A stretch of DNA of 64,000 nt from Eubacterium ruminantium. GTDB lineage: Bacteria > Bacillota > Clostridia > Lachnospirales > Lachnospiraceae. The DNA is taken from contig NZ_FUXA01000010.1 in assembly GCF_900167085.1 (NCBI RefSeq), positions 1 to 64,000 of the forward strand. The letters are read 5' to 3'. Positions 8,101 to 18,025 of this stretch are shown one piece after another; within the stretch, counting starts at the first letter, position 1; each line of letters begins with the position of its first letter. The position numbers and the translations under genes are program-made. The notes below the pieces were generated by a model. It did no database searches. It worked only from the letters and a program-made list of their open reading frames with translations, and was not told the DNA's origin.

Positions 8101-9045
8101 ATGAAAGAATTTTTATTTGAGTCGTCCGATGATCTTAATCAGATTCATGCATATTTATGGGAACCGACATCGACTCCGATTGGAATCGTTCAGATCGTTC
8201 ACGGTATGCAGGAACATATGGGCCGATATAATGAATTTGCAGAATATTTAACTAAGAGAGGATTTGTAGTTGTCGGCCATGACCAGTTAGGACATGGTAA
8301 GACCGCGGTTACTCCTGACCAGCTGGGATTTATCTCCAATCATCATCCATCAGATATACTCGTACATGATATTCACCGAGTTCGAAAAGGCGCTACCAAA
8401 AAGTATCCTTCTCTTCCGTATTTTATCTTCGGTCACAGCATGGGATCATATCTTCTCAGAAAATATATTTCTAAACATGGAGAAGGTCTTTCCGGTGCAA
8501 TAATCTGCGGTACAGGAGAAGAAAATGTTGCAAAATCCAAAGCAGGTCTTGCTCTTATCGGAGCCCTTACCAAAAAATACGGTCCTTATCACAGAAGTAA
8601 ATTCATAACACAAATGTTATTCTCAGGTCCATATAAAGAATTTGATATGACCGGAAATGATTTCGATAACAGCTGGCTTACCAAGGATGTAACTATCGTT
8701 CAGAAATATTATGACGATCCTTACTGCACAACTCCTTTTACACTTAACGGATACAATGCACTTGTTTCAACTGTTATATATGATGCCGGAAAAAATGCTT
8801 ATAAGAAAGTTCCTTCTAACCTTCCGATACTTATCGTTGCCGGATACAGAGATCCTGTAGGTAATTTCGGTAAAGGTCCTAAGATTGTATATAATAATTA
8901 TGTCAAAGCCGGTTTAACTGATGTAAGCTGTAAACTTTTCGATGATGACAGACATGAGATTCTGAACGAGCTTGACAGAGAAACTGTCTACGAATATTTA
9001 GAAAACTGGATAGCTAAACATCTTGTTAAGAAAACGAACGAATAA
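8101..9045 (+). CDS. Alpha/beta hydrolase, monoacylglycerol lipase-like
   Basis: 314 residues of the serine aminopeptidase S33 / monoglyceride lipase type. Seen: HGMQEHMGRY (oxyanion region), GHDQLGHGKT, the nucleophile elbow GHSMGS (S113), an aspartate in GYRDPVG and the histidine in DDRHEILNE. It should hydrolyse carboxylic esters such as monoacylglycerols or lysophospholipids; the exact substrate is not clear. No signal peptide. The start at 8101 is chosen because AGAAAGGGG lies seven bases before it; an upstream ATG at 8050 has no ribosome site. Confidence 0.88.
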   Translation: MKEFLFESSDDLNQIHAYLWEPTSTPIGIVQIVHGMQEHMGRYNEFAEYLTKRGFVVVGHDQLGHGKTAVTPDQLGFISNHHPSDILVHDIHRVRKGATKKYPSLPYFIFGHSMGSYLLRKYISKHGEGLSGAIICGTGEENVAKSKAGLALIGALTKKYGPYHRSKFITQMLFSGPYKEFDMTGNDFDNSWLTKDVTIVQKYYDDPYCTTPFTLNGYNALVSTVIYDAGKNAYKKVPSNLPILIVAGYRDPVGNFGKGPKIVYNNYVKAGLTDVSCKLFDDDRHEILNELDRETVYEYLENWIAKHLVKKTNE

Positions 9046-9064
9046 ACATCCTCTTTAAAATATA

Positions 9065-9091
9065 AAAACCGGATAAACATCCGGTTTTTTT
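9065..9091 (+). terminator. Intrinsic terminator of the hydrolase gene
   Basis: Stem AAAACCGGAT (9065-9074) with ATCCGGTTTT (9079-9088), 4-base loop, followed by T. Located 20 bases after the stop. Confidence 0.9.
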
Positions 9092-9101
9092 ATATAAAAA
9101 A

Positions 9102-9155
9102 TAAAAAAATCAGAATATCCACAACTTCCCCTCTTATAAGCTGTAGATATTCTGA
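9102..9155 (-). terminator. Intrinsic terminator on the minus strand, probably of hflX
   Basis: TCAGAATATC (9110-9119) pairs with GATATTCTGA (9146-9155), extended by a further short stem inside; seven T follow on the minus strand. It lies about 170 bases beyond the hflX stop and no other minus-strand gene is nearer. Confidence 0.7.
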
Positions 9156-9324
9156 TATGATATCTTTTAAATATTTATTTGATATTCATATATTAACATG
9201 TATCATATAAAAAATCAACGTCTTTTTGTATATGATTTCCAACATTTTATGTGCGTTTTGTACAGATTATTTTTGAATATCATATGTTATGTAAACACTA
9301 TATATGCTGTTTTTTAAGATTCCA

Positions 9325-10611
9325 TTAAGATATTATGTATTTTGAATACTTCCCGGATATAGCATTATTACATATAACTTTTATATATGTTCCGTCTTCT
9401 TTATGGTTGATTTCTTGAACTTTTCCTGTTCTCATTATCTCTTCCAATGCTCGGCCATCCTTATATGGTATAAGAAATGTTTTCTCTGATTCATTTTCAT
9501 TTCTCTTTTTTTCAATCAACTGAATTAGTTCAGGTATTCCTTCGCCGGTCTTGACAGACATATATATGCTGTCTCCATTTACATATGGCAGTTTATTGTT
9601 GCTACCCACTTCTTTGCCGCTTTCTATCACTTTATCAGCTTTATTGTAAACATAGATTCTCGAAATATCACCTGCACCTATCTCAGTAAGAGTTTCTTCC
9701 GTAACGCTTAAATGCTTCTTATATGCTTCATCTGAATAATCAATCATAATAAGTAAAACATCTGAATATACAACTTCTTCAAGCGTTGATCTGAATGCTT
9801 TAACAAGGGTATGCGGAAGTTCGTCTATAAATCCGACTGTATCTGACAGAAGGAAAGGACGCATATTCATATAAGATATCTTTCTTACAGTTGTATCAAG
9901 AGTTGCAAAAAGCATATCCTCTTCAAATACACTGTCATCTCTGTCTGAGTATTTGAGAAGCCTGTTCATAAGCGATGACTTTCCTGCATTTGTATATCCA
10001 ACAAGTGCGCATTTCATTTCATTATTGGCTACTCTTCTGGCTCTTTGAGTGCTTCTCTCATGTCTGATACGTTCAAGTTCTTTAGATAGTTCGACTTTTC
10101 TTTTCTCGATATATCGTCTGTCCAGTTCTATCTTCTTCTCACCGAGACCTTTGTTACTCATGCTTCCGCTGGCGCCGCCCTGTCTTCCAAGCTTTGTTCT
10201 GAGTCCCACAAGTCGTGGAAGCATATATTCGAGTCTGGCTGACTCAACCTGAAGCTTCGCTTCTCTTGTATTTGCTCTTCTTGCAAATATATCAAGTATA
10301 AGTCCGGTACGGTCCATAACAGGAATCCCAAGGATATTTGATAAATTCCTTATCATCATAGGACTGAGTGTTTCGTCAAATATAACTGTATCAACCTCAA
10401 GGCTTTCAACTGCATTTTTAAGCTCTTCAGCCTTACCGCTGCCTATATAAGTGCTTTTATTGGCTGCAGCCGCATTCTGAGTCATCACAGCAACCACATC
10501 AAAATAATCAGCCTCAGCGAGTCCTGACAGTTCATCCATGGAATGCCTGAAATCCTCTTCATCTTTATCTATATTTAATCCAACAAGTATTACTTTTTCT
10601 CTATCTTCCAT
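9325..10611 (-). CDS. hflX: HflX ribosome-associated GTPase
   Basis: 428-residue GTPase that binds the 50S subunit and helps rescue or split stalled or hibernating ribosomes under stress. Seen: an N-terminal HflX domain (residues 1-190) with STYIGSGKAEEL and the glycine-rich GRQGGASGS segment, then the G domain with GYTNAGKSS (205-213), DTVGF (257-261) and NKAD (323-326). The C-terminal 60 residues form the usual small extra domain. Length fits the family. Cytosolic. It is followed, after its own upstream gap, by the ABC exporter genes, with no obvious functional link. Confidence 0.95.
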   Translation of the reverse strand: MEDREKVILVGLNIDKDEEDFRHSMDELSGLAEADYFDVVAVMTQNAAAANKSTYIGSGKAEELKNAVESLEVDTVIFDETLSPMMIRNLSNILGIPVMDRTGLILDIFARRANTREAKLQVESARLEYMLPRLVGLRTKLGRQGGASGSMSNKGLGEKKIELDRRYIEKRKVELSKELERIRHERSTQRARRVANNEMKCALVGYTNAGKSSLMNRLLKYSDRDDSVFEEDMLFATLDTTVRKISYMNMRPFLLSDTVGFIDELPHTLVKAFRSTLEEVVYSDVLLIMIDYSDEAYKKHLSVTEETLTEIGAGDISRIYVYNKADKVIESGKEVGSNNKLPYVNGDSIYMSVKTGEGIPELIQLIEKKRNENESEKTFLIPYKDGRALEEIMRTGKVQEINHKEDGTYIKVICNNAISGKYSKYIIS

Positions 10612-10655
10612 GTCTACTGCCTCTTAAATAAACTAAATCACTAATGTATCCTTAC

Positions 10656-10691
10656 AGTAAAACGCGGTGCCAAAATACATTGACACCACGC
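10656..10691 (-). terminator. Possible terminator after the ABC exporter pair
   Basis: CGCGGTG (10663-10669) pairs imperfectly with CACCACGC (10684-10691); a short TTTT follows on the minus strand. It sits 13 bases beyond the stop at 10704. Confidence 0.5.
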
Positions 10692-10703
10692 AACTTTTTA
10701 AAT

Positions 10704-12539
10704 CTATACTGCCTGCTCAAACTGACTGTTATAAAGATCTGCATAGAATCCGTCTTTTGCAAGAAGTTCTTCATGATTACCTGTCTCTAAGATATCTCCA
10801 TCCTTCATAACAAGGATAAGATCTGCATTCTTTATGGTAGATAATCTATGTGCAATAACAAATGAAGTCCTTCCCTTTGTAAGCTTGTCCATAGCCTTCT
10901 GAACAGTTATTTCAGTTTTTGTATCTACTGAACTTGTCGCTTCATCAAGGATAAGAAGCGGTGCATTTTCAATCATTGCTCTTGCTATTGTAACAAGCTG
11001 CTTCTGACCTGCAGAAAGAGATGTCTGCTCATTGATCATAGTATCATATCCCTTTGGAAGTGATCTTACGAAATGATGAAGTCCTACTCGCTTACATACC
11101 TCATCAAGTTCTTCATCTGTAACACCTTCCTTAGAGTAAGCAAGATTTTCTCTAAGTGTTCCTTCAAATAACCATGTATCCTGAAGTACCATACAGAAAA
11201 GACTGTGAACATTCTCTCTTGTAATATCCTTTGTTGAAACACCGTCAATAAGAATATCACCATCATCAACTTCATAGAATCTCATAAGAAGATTTACCAT
11301 AGTTGTCTTTCCTGCACCTGTAGGTCCAACGATAGCGACCTTCTGTCCGCTCTTTGCTACAGCACTGAAATCATGAATGATTGTCTTTTCAGGAACATAT
11401 CCAAACTTAACATGTCTGAATTCAACTTCACCCTTGATATTTGCAGGATCAAGTTTTTTGGTCTTATTATCTTCTTTTTCCATTTCCTCTTCATCAAGGA
11501 ATTCAAATACTCTTTCGCTGGCTGCAAGAGCTGACTGAAGAGTTGTTGAAACCTGAGCCATCTGTGAAAGTGGCTGAGTGAAGAGTCTGATATAGATCAT
11601 AAATGATACTATCGTTCCGAATCCAATACTGTTCTTCTCAACAAGAACCGCACCAAGTACACAAACTGCAACGTAACCGAGGTTTCCGATAAATCCCATA
11701 AATGGCATCATAAGACCTGAGAAAAACTGGCTCTTCCATGCACTTTCATAAAGTTTATTATTTAACTCATCGAATGTCTTTTCAGCTTTTGCTTCACCAT
11801 TATATGCCTTTACAACATTATGTCCTGTGTAAATCTCTTCAATGTGTCCGTCAAGAGCACCAAGCTGAACCTGCTGAGCTATGAAATATTTCTGGGAACG
11901 CTTCATTATCTGTCCCATAAATATAAATCCGATAATTGCTGATGCTATTGCCGCAAGGGTCATCCATACATTTGTAATAAACATCATGAATAACGATCCA
12001 AGGAAAAGTGTTACTGAAGATATAAGCTGACCGATACTCTGATTAAGAGTCTGTCCGATCATATCTACATCATTTGTAACTCTTGAAAGTACATCACCAA
12101 AGCTTGTCTTATCGAAATATCTAAGAGGTACTCTGTTGATCTTCTGTGATATATCACGTCTGAGTGACTTTGTTACTTTCTGTGTAACAGTTGTCATTAT
12201 GAAGTTCTGAATATAACCGAATATCCAGCTTAGTATAAATATTGTAAGAACAAAAATACAGATGTTATTGATCTTCTTTATATTTAAGGCTCCGGCAAGT
12301 CCGATTTGAATCTCATTAACTATATCCGAAAGCTTGTCCGGACATATAACAGCTATTACAGAACTGATACCACCAAGTATTACTGCTACTACTATTGCCG
12401 GAACGTGTTTTTGTATATATCCGTATAATTTACCGAAAGCAGCTTTATTATTCTTAGCTTTCTCTCCCGGCATTCCCGGATGCCTACGAGGACCGCCTTG
12501 AGGACGGCGTCTCTCGAGATTTTTATTATTCTCTTCCAT
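10704..12539 (-). CDS. ABC exporter subunit with canonical ATPase site
   Basis: 611 residues: a basic, proline- and arginine-rich N-terminus, a six-helix type 1 exporter membrane domain (about 45-340), and an ATPase domain with GPTGAGKTT (Walker A), LSAGQKQ (signature) and LILDEATSSVD (Walker B with catalytic E). It probably pairs with the product of the overlapping upstream gene to form a heterodimeric multidrug or lipid exporter like BmrCD, LmrCD or TM287/288. The start is the ATG at 12539, nine bases after AGGAGG; a TTG two codons earlier is too close to that site. The stop of the upstream gene lies inside this gene, so translation is coupled. Confidence 0.92.
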   Translation of the reverse strand: MEENNKNLERRRPQGGPRRHPGMPGEKAKNNKAAFGKLYGYIQKHVPAIVVAVILGGISSVIAVICPDKLSDIVNEIQIGLAGALNIKKINNICIFVLTIFILSWIFGYIQNFIMTTVTQKVTKSLRRDISQKINRVPLRYFDKTSFGDVLSRVTNDVDMIGQTLNQSIGQLISSVTLFLGSLFMMFITNVWMTLAAIASAIIGFIFMGQIMKRSQKYFIAQQVQLGALDGHIEEIYTGHNVVKAYNGEAKAEKTFDELNNKLYESAWKSQFFSGLMMPFMGFIGNLGYVAVCVLGAVLVEKNSIGFGTIVSFMIYIRLFTQPLSQMAQVSTTLQSALAASERVFEFLDEEEMEKEDNKTKKLDPANIKGEVEFRHVKFGYVPEKTIIHDFSAVAKSGQKVAIVGPTGAGKTTMVNLLMRFYEVDDGDILIDGVSTKDITRENVHSLFCMVLQDTWLFEGTLRENLAYSKEGVTDEELDEVCKRVGLHHFVRSLPKGYDTMINEQTSLSAGQKQLVTIARAMIENAPLLILDEATSSVDTKTEITVQKAMDKLTKGRTSFVIAHRLSTIKNADLILVMKDGDILETGNHEELLAKDGFYADLYNSQFEQAV

Positions 12540-14322
12540 CTTCAAGTTCCTCCTTTGAAAGCTGCGAATATGCTATTTCCTGATATACCTGACAATTCTT
12601 CATAAGATCCTTGTGCTTACCGATACCGGCGATAGCACCGTCTTCAAGAACGATTATCTTATCAGCATCTCTGATAGTTCCAATTCTCTGTGCAACAATA
12701 AGCTTTGTTGCATCTCCTGTCTTATTCTTAAGTTCGGTTCTAAGGATTCTGTCTGTCTTATAATCAAGCGCAGAGAATGAATCGTCGAAGATATATATTT
12801 CAGGTTTTTTGTAAACTGCTCTTGCTATAGATAATCTCTGTCTCTGACCACCGGAAACATTTGTTCCGCCCTGAGAAATAGGTGACTCAATGCCTTCCGA
12901 CATCTTACTTACAAACTCCTCAGCCTGAGCAATATCAATCGCTTCTTTTATTCCTTCTTCTGAAGGACTGTCAATGCTGTAAGCAACATTTGATGCAACA
13001 GTTCCCGAGAACATAATGGCCTTCTGACCGATATATCCGATCTTGTCTCTTAAAGCATGAATATCATATTCTTTTACGTTGATACCATCCACATAAACAG
13101 CACCTTCGTCAGCATCATAGAATCTCGGAATAAGATTTATAAGTGAACTCTTTCCGCTGGCTGTAGCACCGATGATCGCAACCGTTTCACCTTTATTTGC
13201 AGTAAATGAAATCTTGTGGAGAACATTATCACCACCGTCAGGATATTTGAAAGATACATCTCTAAACTCGATCGTTCCTTCCATACCCGGAAGACCTTTA
13301 TCTGTATTACCGCTTGTGATACTGATATCTGTGTCTATTACTTCATTTACACGCTTAACCGAAACCATAACTCGTGGAAGTATTACAAACATGATTGAAA
13401 GCATCATGAATGACATAACGATCTGTATCGCATATGATGAAAAAACAACCATGTCAGAGAAAATATCAATTCTCTTTACTACTCCATCCATTTGCGGAAC
13501 GCCTGATGCATCCACAACTTTAGTACCGTCAATGATATATGAACCTATCCAGTAAATAGCAAGTGAAATACCTGACATGATGATAGTCATTGTAGGTCCG
13601 ATAAATGCCATTACTCTACCTGTAAAAAGATGTGTTTTTGTAAGTTCATCATTTACTTCTTCGAACTTATTCTCCTGGAAGTTCTCAGCATTATAAGCTC
13701 TTACTACTCTTATACCGATAAGGTTTTCTCTTGTAACTCTGTTGATTCCATCAGTAAGACTCTGGATAACCTTGAACTTTGGAAATGCTACAATTACTGT
13801 TACTGCGAACATTATAAGGATTACCATAACAGCGCAAAGTGTTACAACCGACCACTGCCACTGTTTATTGGAAATCTTTGTTATTGCCCAGACCATATGA
13901 ATAGGTGCTTTGATAAGCGCCTGAAGTCCTATAGCAATAAGGAACTGAATCTGTGTAATATCATTCGTTGTTCTTGTGATAAGACTTGATGTAGAAAACT
14001 GTCCTATCTCCTTATTATTGAAAGTCATAACTTTCTTGAAGACTTTCTCTCTAAGTCCCATCGATAATCCTGAAGCTACTCTTGCTGCGAAGAAGCCGGT
14101 AATTACCGATGCAAACATACTGAATAATGCACAAAGAAGCATTAAACCACCATTTTTAAGAATGGCACTCATCTTTGAACCTTCGGTTTCTACGAGTCTT
14201 GTGATCTCATTCATGTAATCCGGCATTTTCAATTCCAACCACACCTGGACAACTATGAATGCCACAGCACATATGACCATCATAAGTTCTCTTTTTGTGA
14301 GATTTTTTAATAACTTACCCAT
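12526..14322 (-). CDS. ABC exporter subunit with degenerate ATPase site
   Basis: 598 residues: membrane domain (about 15-330) with a long insert between helices 5 and 6 (IIDGTKVVDASGVPQMDGVV), then an ATPase domain with GATASGKSS, VSGGQRQR and IFDDSFSALD. The residue after the Walker B aspartate is D instead of the catalytic E, which is the known mark of the degenerate partner in heterodimeric exporters. Its first hydrophobic segment starts near the N-terminus (LMMVICAVAFIVVQVWLEL). It overlaps the next gene by 14 bases. Substrate unknown; drug or lipid export is likely from the family. Confidence 0.92.
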   Translation of the reverse strand: MGKLLKNLTKRELMMVICAVAFIVVQVWLELKMPDYMNEITRLVETEGSKMSAILKNGGLMLLCALFSMFASVITGFFAARVASGLSMGLREKVFKKVMTFNNKEIGQFSTSSLITRTTNDITQIQFLIAIGLQALIKAPIHMVWAITKISNKQWQWSVVTLCAVMVILIMFAVTVIVAFPKFKVIQSLTDGINRVTRENLIGIRVVRAYNAENFQENKFEEVNDELTKTHLFTGRVMAFIGPTMTIIMSGISLAIYWIGSYIIDGTKVVDASGVPQMDGVVKRIDIFSDMVVFSSYAIQIVMSFMMLSIMFVILPRVMVSVKRVNEVIDTDISITSGNTDKGLPGMEGTIEFRDVSFKYPDGGDNVLHKISFTANKGETVAIIGATASGKSSLINLIPRFYDADEGAVYVDGINVKEYDIHALRDKIGYIGQKAIMFSGTVASNVAYSIDSPSEEGIKEAIDIAQAEEFVSKMSEGIESPISQGGTNVSGGQRQRLSIARAVYKKPEIYIFDDSFSALDYKTDRILRTELKNKTGDATKLIVAQRIGTIRDADKIIVLEDGAIAGIGKHKDLMKNCQVYQEIAYSQLSKEELEDGRE

Positions 14323-14415
14323 ACTGTTTACTAATTACTCTCCTTAATATCTTTAAACTACGTTTTCAATAACTCACATAATAAAGCAAAAAAAACTTGA
14401 TGTAAAGATTTCTAT

Positions 14416-14454
14416 TAAAAATGCATGTCCGACTTTAAATCTGACATGCATTTT
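14416..14454 (-). terminator. Intrinsic terminator of the EAL-domain gene
   Basis: AAAATGCATGTC (14418-14429) pairs with GACATGCATTTT (14443-14454); five T follow on the minus strand. It lies about 45 bases beyond the EAL gene stop. Confidence 0.85.
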
Positions 14455-14498
14455 AAATCATTTTAATGTTATTAACAACACTATTGTTACAATTTATA

Positions 14499-15782
14499 CT
14501 ACAGGGCTATTATGTCTGTCTTACCTGTTTTAGCAAGTTCTGTTGACTTTACTTCCGGCTTTGGCGGAACAGGGATTTCTTCCGGCGGAAGTTCCTCTAA
14601 TATGTCATAAAGACTTACCGCAAGTATATCCGTAACAGCCGGGCTTTTCACAAATATATTTGTAATATGAACCCTTCTGTAAATACCATCTCCACCAATC
14701 TGTCTTACGACGAGATCTATAACTTCTTCTCCACGCTTATATGCCTCAATCTGATTCTCTACGCTAAATGTATTCTTATATAAATCTCTGTCCTCAGGAT
14801 GAATCGAATCGATACTATTTGTAAGACGCTCCGCAAGTGAATTCACTACCGGTCTTACTCCGGAACCGAAATCATCATACTGTGTTACATAATAGCTATT
14901 CTTGGTAAGATTCATATATGTAACGGATTTATATTTTTTAAATATAGCCTCGACAAGAAGATTTGCAGCGGCAAGAGGTGCCTCAGTGAGAAGAATGTCT
15001 TCTACTTCAATATCGAGAAGATTATTCTTGAATTTCTCTATAAATACTGATTCCGGCATGGGTTTATCATAGATATAACCCTGAACAACCTTACATCCTG
15101 TTCCTTTCAGATATCCGAGCTGTTCAGTTGTTTCAATACCCTGAGCAACTGTATGAAGATTTCTTCCATTTGCATAATCAAATATACCCTGGAGTTCTTT
15201 CTGAACCTCTTCATCTTTTATATCTCTGTTCTGGAACATGGTTCTGTCCAACTTAAGAACATCAAATTCAAGTTCTGAAATGTAATCCAATGACTGACTT
15301 CCATTTCCGAAGTCATCGATAGCGACTCTGAAATCATGGCTTTTAAGTTCATCAAGCATAACCCTTATAACATCCGGATTATCGAGATATGTTGTTTCTG
15401 CAAGTTCAATGATTATAAGCTTATGCGGAATTTGGAAAGAATCTACTATCTCGCACAGTCTGCTGCATGTATTTACTTCATAAACATGTTTTCCGGAAAA
15501 GTTAATTGAAACAGGTACCTTCGGAATATTATTCTTATCAAGTTTATCAAGGAAAATACAAGCTTCCTCGACCATGTACCAGTCAAGTTTAAGAATGTCA
15601 TTAGACATTTCAAGTTCAGGAATAAAATATCCCGGCATTATAACATTTCCATCGCTTTCAATCCATCTAGCAAGGATTTCAACCGACCACATCTTGTTGG
15701 ACAATACATCATATTGCGGCTGAAAATACGGAACAAATTCACGTCTAGCCATAGCGTCTCTTACTTCTTCAATAACACCCAT
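14499..15782 (-). CDS. EAL-domain protein with C-terminal PAS-like domain
   Basis: 427 residues. The EAL domain (about 8-255) belongs to c-di-GMP phosphodiesterases. Seen: E35 in VEILARW, N94 in SINFSG, E126 in IIELAETT, the metal-binding pair D156-D157 in IDDFG, K177 in LKLDR and Q234 in VQGY. The usual AEGVE motif reads AQGIE (214 is Q, E217 kept), so activity may be weak or lost and the protein may act as a c-di-GMP sensor. Residues about 300-400 (SIHPEDRDLYKNTF) look like a PAS domain placed after the EAL. No membrane segment. The start at 15782 is set by AGGAGG; an upstream start would lie before it. Confidence 0.88.
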   Translation of the reverse strand: MGVIEEVRDAMARREFVPYFQPQYDVLSNKMWSVEILARWIESDGNVIMPGYFIPELEMSNDILKLDWYMVEEACIFLDKLDKNNIPKVPVSINFSGKHVYEVNTCSRLCEIVDSFQIPHKLIIIELAETTYLDNPDVIRVMLDELKSHDFRVAIDDFGNGSQSLDYISELEFDVLKLDRTMFQNRDIKDEEVQKELQGIFDYANGRNLHTVAQGIETTEQLGYLKGTGCKVVQGYIYDKPMPESVFIEKFKNNLLDIEVEDILLTEAPLAAANLLVEAIFKKYKSVTYMNLTKNSYYVTQYDDFGSGVRPVVNSLAERLTNSIDSIHPEDRDLYKNTFSVENQIEAYKRGEEVIDLVVRQIGGDGIYRRVHITNIFVKSPAVTDILAVSLYDILEELPPEEIPVPPKPEVKSTELAKTGKTDIIAL

Positions 15783-15960
15783 ATTATAACCTCCTGTACA
15801 AACTCCCCAATTTAAGTACACGATAGAAATCTCTACATATGATTATATCAGTTTTTTCTGATAATTACATCATAAATATTATATTTTTGCGCATATTACT
15901 TGAAGCAATAATTTACTTTTGATAGAATACGACTGTTAGAAAATATATAAGGAAAAGATC
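15783..15960. promoter_or_regulatory. Divergent promoter region of EAL and ABC-F genes
   Basis: 178 AT-rich bases between two genes read away from each other, so both promoters must lie here. No attenuator hairpin of the kind found before antibiotic-resistance ABC-F genes was seen. Confidence 0.35.
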
Positions 15961-17895
15961 ATGATACTTTCAATTCAGAACATTACAAAATCATACGGAG
16001 ACAATACCGTTTTAAAGAATATAAACTTCCAGATGGAAGCCGGTGAAAAGATTGCTCTTATCGGTATCAACGGTGCCGGCAAGACCACTCTTCTTAAAAT
16101 GATCATCGGCGAAGAAACGCCTGACAGCGGAAATGTCATCTTCTCTAAGGATGTTTCTTTCGGATATCTCTCACAGCATCAGGACATTTCTTTTGATAAT
16201 ACAATTTATCAGGAAATGCTCGATACCAAAAAAGATATCATCAACACGAAAGAAAGAATACGTTCTATCGAGCATGAAATGACCGATAAAAGCGGCGCAG
16301 AACTGGATAAACTCTTAGAGGAATACAATAAACTTCAGACTATTTTCGACAGAGAAAACGGCTACGCTTACGAAAGTGAGATAACCGGTGTTCTTAAGGG
16401 TCTTGGATTCACAGAGGAAGATTATTCACGTAATATCAATACTCTTTCCGGCGGACAGAAAATGAGAATTGCTCTCGGACGTCTGCTTCTTGAGAGACCT
16501 GACATCCTCATCCTCGACGAGCCGACTAACCACCTTGATACGGATTCCGTAACATGGCTTGAAGGCTTTTTATCTTCTTATAGCGGTGCTGTGATCGTTG
16601 TCAGCCATGATAGATATTTTATCGACAGAGTATCCAATAAGATCGTTGAGATCGATCAAGGCGTTTCTGCTGTATATAAAGGCAGCTACTCTTTCTATGC
16701 AACTGAACGTGCAAAGATTCGTGAAGCAAAACTAAAGGCTTATCTTAATCAGCAGAAAGAGATCAAGCATCAGGAAGAAGTTATTACAAAGCTTAAAGAG
16801 TTCAATAGGGAAAAATCCATAAAGAGAGCAGAAAGCCGTGAAAAAATGCTTTCTAAGATTGACCGCCTCGAGAAACCTACAGAGCAAAGAGCTGACATGC
16901 GTCTCTCTCTCACTCCTGTAACCGAGTCCGGCGAAGATGTGCTTTATGTTTCGGAGCTTTCAAAATCATTTGGAAATAATCACCTTTTCTCCGATCTTAC
17001 CATAGATATCAAAAGAGGTGAACATGTAGCTCTTATCGGCGGTAACGGAACCGGAAAGACTACTATACTTAAAATCATAAACCGTTTAACAAACTGTGAT
17101 TCGGGACACATCACTTTAGGTGCCAGAGTCCACGTGGGATATTTCGATCAGGAACATCACAATCTGTCTCCTGAGAAAACTATTTTCGACGAAATATCAG
17201 ATTCATTTCCGGATCTCAACAATACCAAGATAAGAAATGTACTCGCTGCATTTTTATTCACAGGGGATGATGTATTTAAGCAGATAAAGGATTTATCCGG
17301 TGGAGAAAGAGGACGTGTTTCACTCGCGAAACTTATGCTCTCTCCTGCTAATTTCCTTATCCTCGACGAGCCTACCAACCATCTTGATATTCAGTCAAAG
17401 GAAATACTTGAAGATGCTCTTGTCGGATATAAAGGCACACTCCTTTTCGTAAGCCATGACCGATATTTCATCAATAAGGTATCAACCAGGATCCTCGAGC
17501 TTCGCAATAAGGTTCTTACGAATTATAAGGGCAATTATGATTATTATGTCCTTCATAAAGACGAGATGTATAATCTCCAGCATCCACAGACTTCTGCAGC
17601 GGTTTCAACATCAAATGCACCTGTTCAGCAGGCAGCACCGCAAAGCAGTTCCAAGGAAAACTTCCTTAGATTTAAATCTGAGCAGGCTGCTCTTAAGAAA
17701 AAGGAAAATGAATTAAAGAAAACCGAAGAAAGAATCGCAGTTCTCGAAGAACAGATAGAAGCATTAAATGAAAAAATGAACGATCCGGAAATTGCTACAA
17801 ATGTAGGTAAATTAACGGAAATATCAAAAGAACATGAAAAGCTTTCCGAAGAACTGGAAACTCTCTACGAAAAGTGGGAAGAACTTTCTGAGTAA
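15961..17895 (+). CDS. ABC-F family ATPase (YdiF/Uup type)
   Basis: 644 residues, soluble, two ATPase domains in one chain: first GINGAGKTT, LSGGQKMR and LDEPTNHLD, second GGNGTGKTT, LSGGERGR and LDEPTNHLD. Between them is the charged linker (about 240-310) that in this family reaches the ribosomal P-site tRNA. The last 75 residues form a coiled coil (LKKKENELKKTEERIAVLEE), as in Uup and YdiF. ABC-F proteins act on stalled ribosomes; some give resistance to ribosome antibiotics, but the C-terminal coil and context fit a housekeeping member. Both ATP sites keep all motifs. Ribosome site AAGGAAAAG. Confidence 0.93.
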   Translation: MILSIQNITKSYGDNTVLKNINFQMEAGEKIALIGINGAGKTTLLKMIIGEETPDSGNVIFSKDVSFGYLSQHQDISFDNTIYQEMLDTKKDIINTKERIRSIEHEMTDKSGAELDKLLEEYNKLQTIFDRENGYAYESEITGVLKGLGFTEEDYSRNINTLSGGQKMRIALGRLLLERPDILILDEPTNHLDTDSVTWLEGFLSSYSGAVIVVSHDRYFIDRVSNKIVEIDQGVSAVYKGSYSFYATERAKIREAKLKAYLNQQKEIKHQEEVITKLKEFNREKSIKRAESREKMLSKIDRLEKPTEQRADMRLSLTPVTESGEDVLYVSELSKSFGNNHLFSDLTIDIKRGEHVALIGGNGTGKTTILKIINRLTNCDSGHITLGARVHVGYFDQEHHNLSPEKTIFDEISDSFPDLNNTKIRNVLAAFLFTGDDVFKQIKDLSGGERGRVSLAKLMLSPANFLILDEPTNHLDIQSKEILEDALVGYKGTLLFVSHDRYFINKVSTRILELRNKVLTNYKGNYDYYVLHKDEMYNLQHPQTSAAVSTSNAPVQQAAPQSSSKENFLRFKSEQAALKKKENELKKTEERIAVLEEQIEALNEKMNDPEIATNVGKLTEISKEHEKLSEELETLYEKWEELSE

Positions 17896-17899
17896 TATA

Positions 17900-17960
17900 A
17901 AAATACGGATTAGTATCTTAATGAGTGAATGATCACCTTTAGATATTAATCCGTATTTTA
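17900..17960 (+). terminator. Strong terminator, usable on both strands
   Basis: A 19-base stem (17900-17918 with 17941-17959) with one mismatch, flanked by A and T runs, lies just after the ABC-F stop and faces the convergent gene at 18026. Confidence 0.85.
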
Positions 17961-18025
17961 TATATAAGATGCGAAAAGTCTAGATATAATATATCTTCCG
18001 AAGACTAAAATCTTCTTCTGATATT

